DNA of 64,000 bases, taken from positions 27,046,626 through 27,110,625 of the forward strand of contig JBBMOA010000009.1 in the NCBI GenBank assembly GCA_037954235.1, written 5' to 3'. Shown here in pieces: positions 59,267-64,000 of this stretch (the first letter of the stretch is position 1; the number at the start of each line of letters is the position of its first letter). The DNA comes from Aulostomus chinensis (lineage: Eukaryota > Chordata > Actinopteri > Syngnathiformes > Aulostomidae). The notes under the pieces are model-generated. The model worked only from the letters and a program-made list of their open reading frames with translations, was not told the DNA's origin and made no database searches. The translations under genes and the position numbers were made by a program.

Positions 59267-60467
59267 TATTTTGTCTACTCTTTTCTATTAAGTTTTTTTT
59301 TTTTGTTGCACTTGCATTGGGGGGGGGGGGCAGAGGACTTTATCATGAGTTAGGACAATTAAACGGAAACATCGTGGGTGCTGAATTGCAGCTGTCCTGG
59401 TCTGACATGTAATAACGTCTGCAGAAACCATCTATCACGAGAGAACCGTGAAAAGGTTGGACTGCAACAACCGAAAGACAAGTGGGACTACAAACGAAAG
59501 GTCCAGAAATTTTTGCATGACGCGACACTTTAACCAGCGCCAACACTAACGGCGTCTACAGCGGTGCGATGCACACCTCTGACGTGATAATATCGGAGCT
59601 GAGATCTATGGACCTGCAACACAGTTGACATTTTCTATTTTACCTTCAGGGGAGTGTGTGTGTGTGTGTGAGAGAGAGTCATTGCTGGACCGTTTCAAAC
59701 ATCACTTACGATTTAAATCAGAATTTTGAACTTTTTATTTTATTATAATTGAATAATCGATAGAAAGTCACCAACTATTTTGTTCAATGACTAATTTCAG
59801 GTTTGTTTGTTTGTTTTTAAAGCAAAATGGACATTTGCTGGTTCCAGACTCTCCAATGTAGGGATTTGTTGCCAGTTGTGGACGAAAGTGAGGAGTCTTT
59901 GAGTTTTGGACGGGTGGGTGGACAGAGGGAGCTGTGCGAACATGTCACTCTGGACTCTGAGACTCTCTGAAATTGTGATGAATATTTTTCGGTATTTTTT
60001 GACATTTTAAAAGACAAACAGTTTTTAAGTCATAAGGCTTCAGTTTTGGGGAATTAGGTCATTTAAAACAGCCTGAATGTCTGCAATCGTTTTAGGACAT
60101 GAAGTCGTAGAATCTGTTTTGCCTCCCAACAATCAGAAACTAATAAGTGATTCATTTGTCGGGGAACCGTGCATTGATGTTCTCCAACTTTAATACCTCC
60201 GAGTTTTGATTTACATTCAGTGTGGTTTCATTTTTGACTCAAGATCACCCAGGAGCACACGGAGGAGACCCTCCAGCTTGCAAACTTTGTGTTTGTGGCG
60301 TCTTTTTAATTTCTATTTATTAATATTTGTATTCTAATATAAAATATATTAACATTTATATCATTTCAAGAAATCTTTTTTAAGGGCAGTGAGTATATTT
60401 GAAATTAATTCACATTTAACCGTCTGAGGGAAACTGTGGTAGTCGTGTGCTGCTGGTTTGAGTCTGA
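59267..60467. other. arhgap4-ssr4 intergenic DNA
   Basis: No gene is recognised on either strand. A run of ten or more G lies near 59320. The idh3g gene, which shares a promoter with SSR4 in mammals, is not seen here. Confidence 0.5.
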
Positions 60468-60521
60468 TGACGTGTCGGTGGAGGACGTTTCCCAGGCCAC
60501 GTCACTGCTGCGCAGGCGCAC
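60468..60521 (+). promoter_or_regulatory. ssr4: ssr4 promoter: two UPRE-like sites and an NRF1-like site
   Basis: TGACGTGT at 60468 and CCACGTCA (TGACGTGG reversed) at 60497 both match the TGACGTG core bound by XBP1 and ATF6. TGCGCAGGCGCA at 60510-60521 is one base from the NRF1 consensus. All lie 120-180 bases before the start codon, and there is no TATA box. The motifs are seen directly. Regulation is inferred from the known induction of ER translocon genes by the unfolded protein response. Confidence 0.5.
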
Positions 60522-60643
60522 TGGTGTCACAGCGGTACGCTGAGGTGGACTTCTTCAGTCATTGAGAAAAGAGCAGGACGTCTCAGCTGCCAGACCCTTA
60601 AAAAACACACACAAAAAAATCACGAAACTTCACCGAAACCGCG

Positions 60644-62673
60644 ATGACCCGGATAGCCGCCTTCCTCGCCCTGTTGGTGGTCGCATGCTCGGGTAAGTCG
60701 GTGTTTAACCCGAGGGAACCAGGTAGGTTAGCTTGTAGCCTCGGTGCTAAGCTGATGTGGCTCGTAGCAGCTCGCTAACGTCAAAACATCCCCGCATGCT
60801 TCCCCCAATGAACGCCGGTATGTCACTGAGGCGTTTCGAGAACTCGTTCGCGGTGTAGTTGGGGGCTCACCTTCCTCTCTGGTGACAGGAGAGAGCTGCA
60901 CCGACCCGGCCATCACTCCCTCGGCCTACACCACCTCCGACGCCGTCATCTCCTCCGAGTCCGTCTTCATCGTGGAGCTCAGCCTGGCTTGTGCCAACGG
61001 AGCCCAGGTAAGGAACCTTCAGCACATCACGGTGCCCCGGTGACGTTTGGCAGTGACGAACTCGCCTTTCCTCCATGCAGAGTGTGACTCTGTATGCCGA
61101 TGTCAACGGAAGACAGTTTCCTGTGACCAGAGGCCAAGACGTCGGCAAGTACCAGGTACGATGAGCCTCCATGGTTCAGTGTCCTGAAGTCTGATATATT
61201 AGTGTTCCTGCGGTTTATCACCTGAGATCTGTGACGTCAGCTGCCGACTCCGTTCCTGTCCTGATTGATTCTTGCATTAAAATTAAAATGAACCTTTGTG
61301 TCCCTAAACGATGAGGTCACATGACCAGAAACTCTGCTCCAGCAATGATTGCTCTCCCTCTGTTGCGCATGGAACTGTTGTTCAGCAGGAACCAAAGTTT
61401 AGTTGGTGGTTTTCACTCAGTTTCTCTTGAGAGTAGCACTGCTACACACACACACACACACACACACACTCAGGTCACTCTTGCTGGTCCACGTGTGGCT
61501 GAAGTAGGATTAAAGACATTTTGACGTCCTCCCTCCATCAGGTGTCCTGGAGCCTGCCCCACAAACAGGCCAGTTCTGGAACTTACCAGGTCAAGTTCTT
61601 CGATGAGGAGTCCTACAGCGCCCTGCGCAAGGTTGGTACCGCACGTCTGAGCTATGAGCTCATAGCGGATGCACAGCTAGTGATTGGTTTTCTAAAGGAT
61701 TGTCACTTTTAATTGGAAGTTTTTGGCCGGCTTCCTTGGTTTATTAATAGACTTTTAACATTCACCTGTCGGGAATAGAACCTGCGCTCAAGTGGGTATG
61801 CTCTCCTCGATGATCCGTCAGTAAATGCAGGGTTTGGTCAGACTTGTGTCAGCTACGGTGGGCCAGTTGCCTGGAATGACATTCAGAAATCACTCAAAAT
61901 CCCAGCTTTCATTTCAGTTCAAATCCTGTCTCAGGCGTACATTTCAAACTCTCTGCTCCTGCTTTTAATTCTGGTTTTTATTTTATGGTTACATTTCTTA
62001 CCCTGTCTGTCCCAATTATGTTATTTGTCTTTTGTCTGTCCTAACTATGTCAATCGTGTGCTGCTACCTTGAGAAGCCTTATCGCAATGATTTTAACCCT
62101 GATGAAATAAAGGTGAAATTAAAAAATGGCGTGTGTGTGTGCGCGCGCGCGCTGTGTTTCAGGCTCAGAGAAACAATGAAGATGTCAACGCCATACAGCC
62201 TCTCTTTTCCGTCAACATTGACCACAGGGTGAGTCTGCCAACTCTTAGTTTGCTCTGCCTTTCTACTTCAAGCATCGCTCAGTGCCACCGCTGGAAGCCA
62301 TCTCAGTGGCGGCCATCAGCTAGTTGCTGATGCGCGGCCGATAAATAGGTGCGTCTGTGGTGGTCCGCGATGAGATGTCCGCTGACGGACCCTCTTGCTG
62401 GATATTGGAGGACCTGCTTGTTGAAAATGAATGTGACGCTCTTGAGTTCGGTTTGATCGGTCCACAATCACCTGAGAGTACACGGAGTTGTGGTCATGGC
62501 TGACGAGTTTCCATCTCCAGCTGTTCCTCTTTGTCGTGATATTTTTTTCTTTTTTAATGTCCCGTCAGGGTGCGTGGAGCGGCCCGTGGGTGTCCACTGA
62601 GGTGGTGGCTGCCCTCATTGGCATCCTGGTCTACTACATGGCCTTCAGCGCCAAGAGCACCATCCAGGCGTAA
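60644..62673 (+). CDS. ssr4: Translocon-associated protein subunit delta
   Basis: Subunit of the TRAP complex beside the Sec61 channel in the ER membrane, which helps insertion and glycosylation of nascent chains. Exons: 60644-60692, 60889-61007, 61081-61155, 61542-61631, 62163-62228, 62569-62673. They give 167 residues; human has 173. A signal peptide covers about residues 1-17 (FLALLVVACSG), with likely cleavage before ESCTDPAI. The luminal beta-sandwich follows, with SVFIVELSLACANG and WSLPHKQASSGTYQVKFFDE. One C-terminal membrane span (about 144-162, ALIGILVYYMAF) ends in a short cytosolic tail. The ATG is the first in a GC-rich 5' region and begins a clear signal peptide. Confidence 0.96.
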
Positions 62674-63160
62674 CCTGATCCACAACCCCTGGATCGATAA
62701 AGACTCAGTCTGGTGTTGCTCAACCAACAATCCCTCGGGCAGCGTCGCGGCAGCGTCATTCGCCTCGGGATGAGAAAGCAAGAGCGGCAGTCTTTGTACT
62801 TTTTATGCAGACTATGTCTGTGTGTGGTCAGTCGCATCAACGGACAGACGACTATTCCAACAGGCTTTTTTTCTCGTTAGTTCGGCTGGAAATTTGTAAC
62901 TCTTTTTTTGTAAACCCAAACCGCTTAAACCCGGATCACAAAAACAGGCAAAGCAAAGAATGGAACCTGGTGACTCCTGCGTTCAGTCCTGCTGCATCCA
63001 GAGCAGCTGGCGTCCGTCCCAGTGATGGGACATGCCGGCCAGAGTGGGACGTCTCCAGCTGCGACGATCAACAAGCCTTCTACACGTATGAAATATTATG
63101 GCTGTGACTGCACTGGCTGGCCTGAACAAGGCTGGAGGATATGTCTCTTCCATTAAAACC

Positions 63161-63166
63161 AATAAA
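63161..63166 (+). terminator. ssr4: Poly(A) signal, ssr4
   Basis: AATAAA about 490 bases after the stop codon, followed by TGTGTTGTTGATG at 63190. Confidence 0.6.
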
Positions 63167-63514
63167 AGGCTTGTTTTCCTTCCAGTCTGATGTGTTGTTG
63201 ATGTCGTAGACCAGTGACAATCTGGCGCCGCTGTAAATTCCTCTTTCTCCGAGATGGACAGGTCAGCGCGCTCCAAGACTGAATGTGGGGGGTTTTTTTT
63301 CCGTTTTTTTTTTCCTTACTTTTTGTTCCACAGCAACAGCAAATATGACGCACACTTCTCAAGCTCGTCTCCATCCATTCGTTCCAAACTAATTTAACAG
63401 ACTGAAAGGATCAGCGATGGACGCGGAGCTTTTAATCTCTGGCAAATTCAATCTAGTCTGAACCCGTGTTCATAAAGAGATATGTGTACGGCTCTTACTG
63501 ATGGAGACCACCAT

Positions 63515-63760
63515 TGGCTCAGGGGTAGAGTGGCCGTCTACCAACCAAAGGGTCGCTGGTTCGATCCCCGACCCCGGTGACCATGTCCAAGTGTCCTTGA
63601 GCAAGATACTGAACCCATAATTGCTCCTGATGAGTAGGTTGGCGCCTTGCATGGCAGCCTCCACCATCAGTGTGTGAACGGGTGAATGAGACGACACTGT
63701 AAAGCACTTTGAGTGCCGCTAAGGTAGAAAAGCGCCATATAAAATTGAGTCCATTTACCG
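63515..63760 (+). repeat. tRNA-headed SINE, family A, best copy
   Basis: It begins with TGGCTCAGGGGTAGAGTGG and has a perfect B box GGTTCGATCC at 63558-63567. The body is CCTTGAGCAAGATACTGAAC, and the 3' end is AAAGCACTTTGAGTGCCGCT followed by GCGCCATATAAA. It lies downstream of ssr4 on the same strand and is the least diverged copy in the window. Confidence 0.85.
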
Positions 63761-63924
63761 TGGCTGATGCAAGAGTATAAAATCTGCTGGTTTTCTTTTT
63801 AAATTCAAGTGTAGCCGGAACCAAACCTTGTAGAAAACCTGAGGTGGCTGACCTCAGAGGGACATGACGGCTGTTTTAGTCCTGAGGCAGGACTGTCCCT
63901 CTAGACGTTGGAGGAGGGGTGGAT

Positions 63925-63926
<2 letters not shown>

Positions 63927-63980
<54 letters not shown>
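63927..63980 (+). repeat. CA microsatellite
   Basis: About 26 uninterrupted CA units near the right end of the window. Confidence 0.95.
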
Positions 63981-63981
<1 letters not shown>

Positions 63982-64000
63982 AGCAGCTGATCCCTAGTGT

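Noticed and set aside
1..64000. A CRISPR array, prophage, toxin system or other bacterial cluster
   Set aside because: All tandem repeats are simple microsatellites or SINE parts, and all genes have vertebrate exon structure. No regularly spaced repeats with unique spacers are present.

Overview
The window reads as nuclear DNA of a teleost fish, probably a percomorph (the clade is inference). The genes are vertebrate, with GT-AG introns that are mostly 80-1500 bases long. CA/GT, CT and AT microsatellites are dense. There are tRNA-headed SINE copies and one decayed LINE. Nothing prokaryotic, viral or CRISPR-like is visible.

Layout from left to right: (1) 1-7835, non-coding DNA that is probably intron 1 of adcy6, with several SINEs. 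(2) 7836-19311, adcy6 (+), 21 exons; the first coding exon lies left of the window. Its 3' UTR runs to about 20.95 kb. (3) 21-28 kb, intergenic or 5' galnt6 DNA with a SINE, a dead LINE fragment and a possible non-coding first exon ending at 24066. (4) 28132-33146, galnt6 (+), complete, 10 coding exons. (5) 34262-38403, g6pd (+), 11 coding exons. (6) 40308-45519, cerk (-), 13 coding exons, convergent with g6pd. (7) 46699-48890, naa10 (+), head-to-head with cerk. (8) 52795-58897, arhgap4 (+), 21 coding exons, with no SH3 domain. (9) 60644-62673, ssr4 (+), 6 exons. (10) A SINE and a long CA repeat close the window.

Every gene model was joined by hand from splice sites and reading-frame phase. 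Each open reading frame closes with no phase conflict. Predicted lengths are adcy6 890 residues (C-terminal part only), galnt6 621, g6pd 516, cerk 576, naa10 217, arhgap4 848 and ssr4 167.

The genes do not form one pathway. They are broadly expressed genes: cAMP synthesis (adcy6), Golgi O-glycosylation (galnt6), pentose phosphate and NADPH supply (g6pd), ceramide phosphorylation (cerk), N-terminal acetylation (naa10), Rho GTPase control (arhgap4) and ER translocation (ssr4). The order mixes genes that sit on human 12q13 (adcy6, galnt6), Xq28 (g6pd, naa10, arhgap4, ssr4) and 22q13 (cerk). The observations most worth checking are the SH3-less arhgap4, a microsatellite-embedded tandem acceptor that decides the cysteine motif of cerk, paired unfolded-protein-response-like sites at ssr4, a long TG repeat at an adcy6 acceptor, a GC-AG intron and a choice of donors in g6pd, and two rearranged SINEs.
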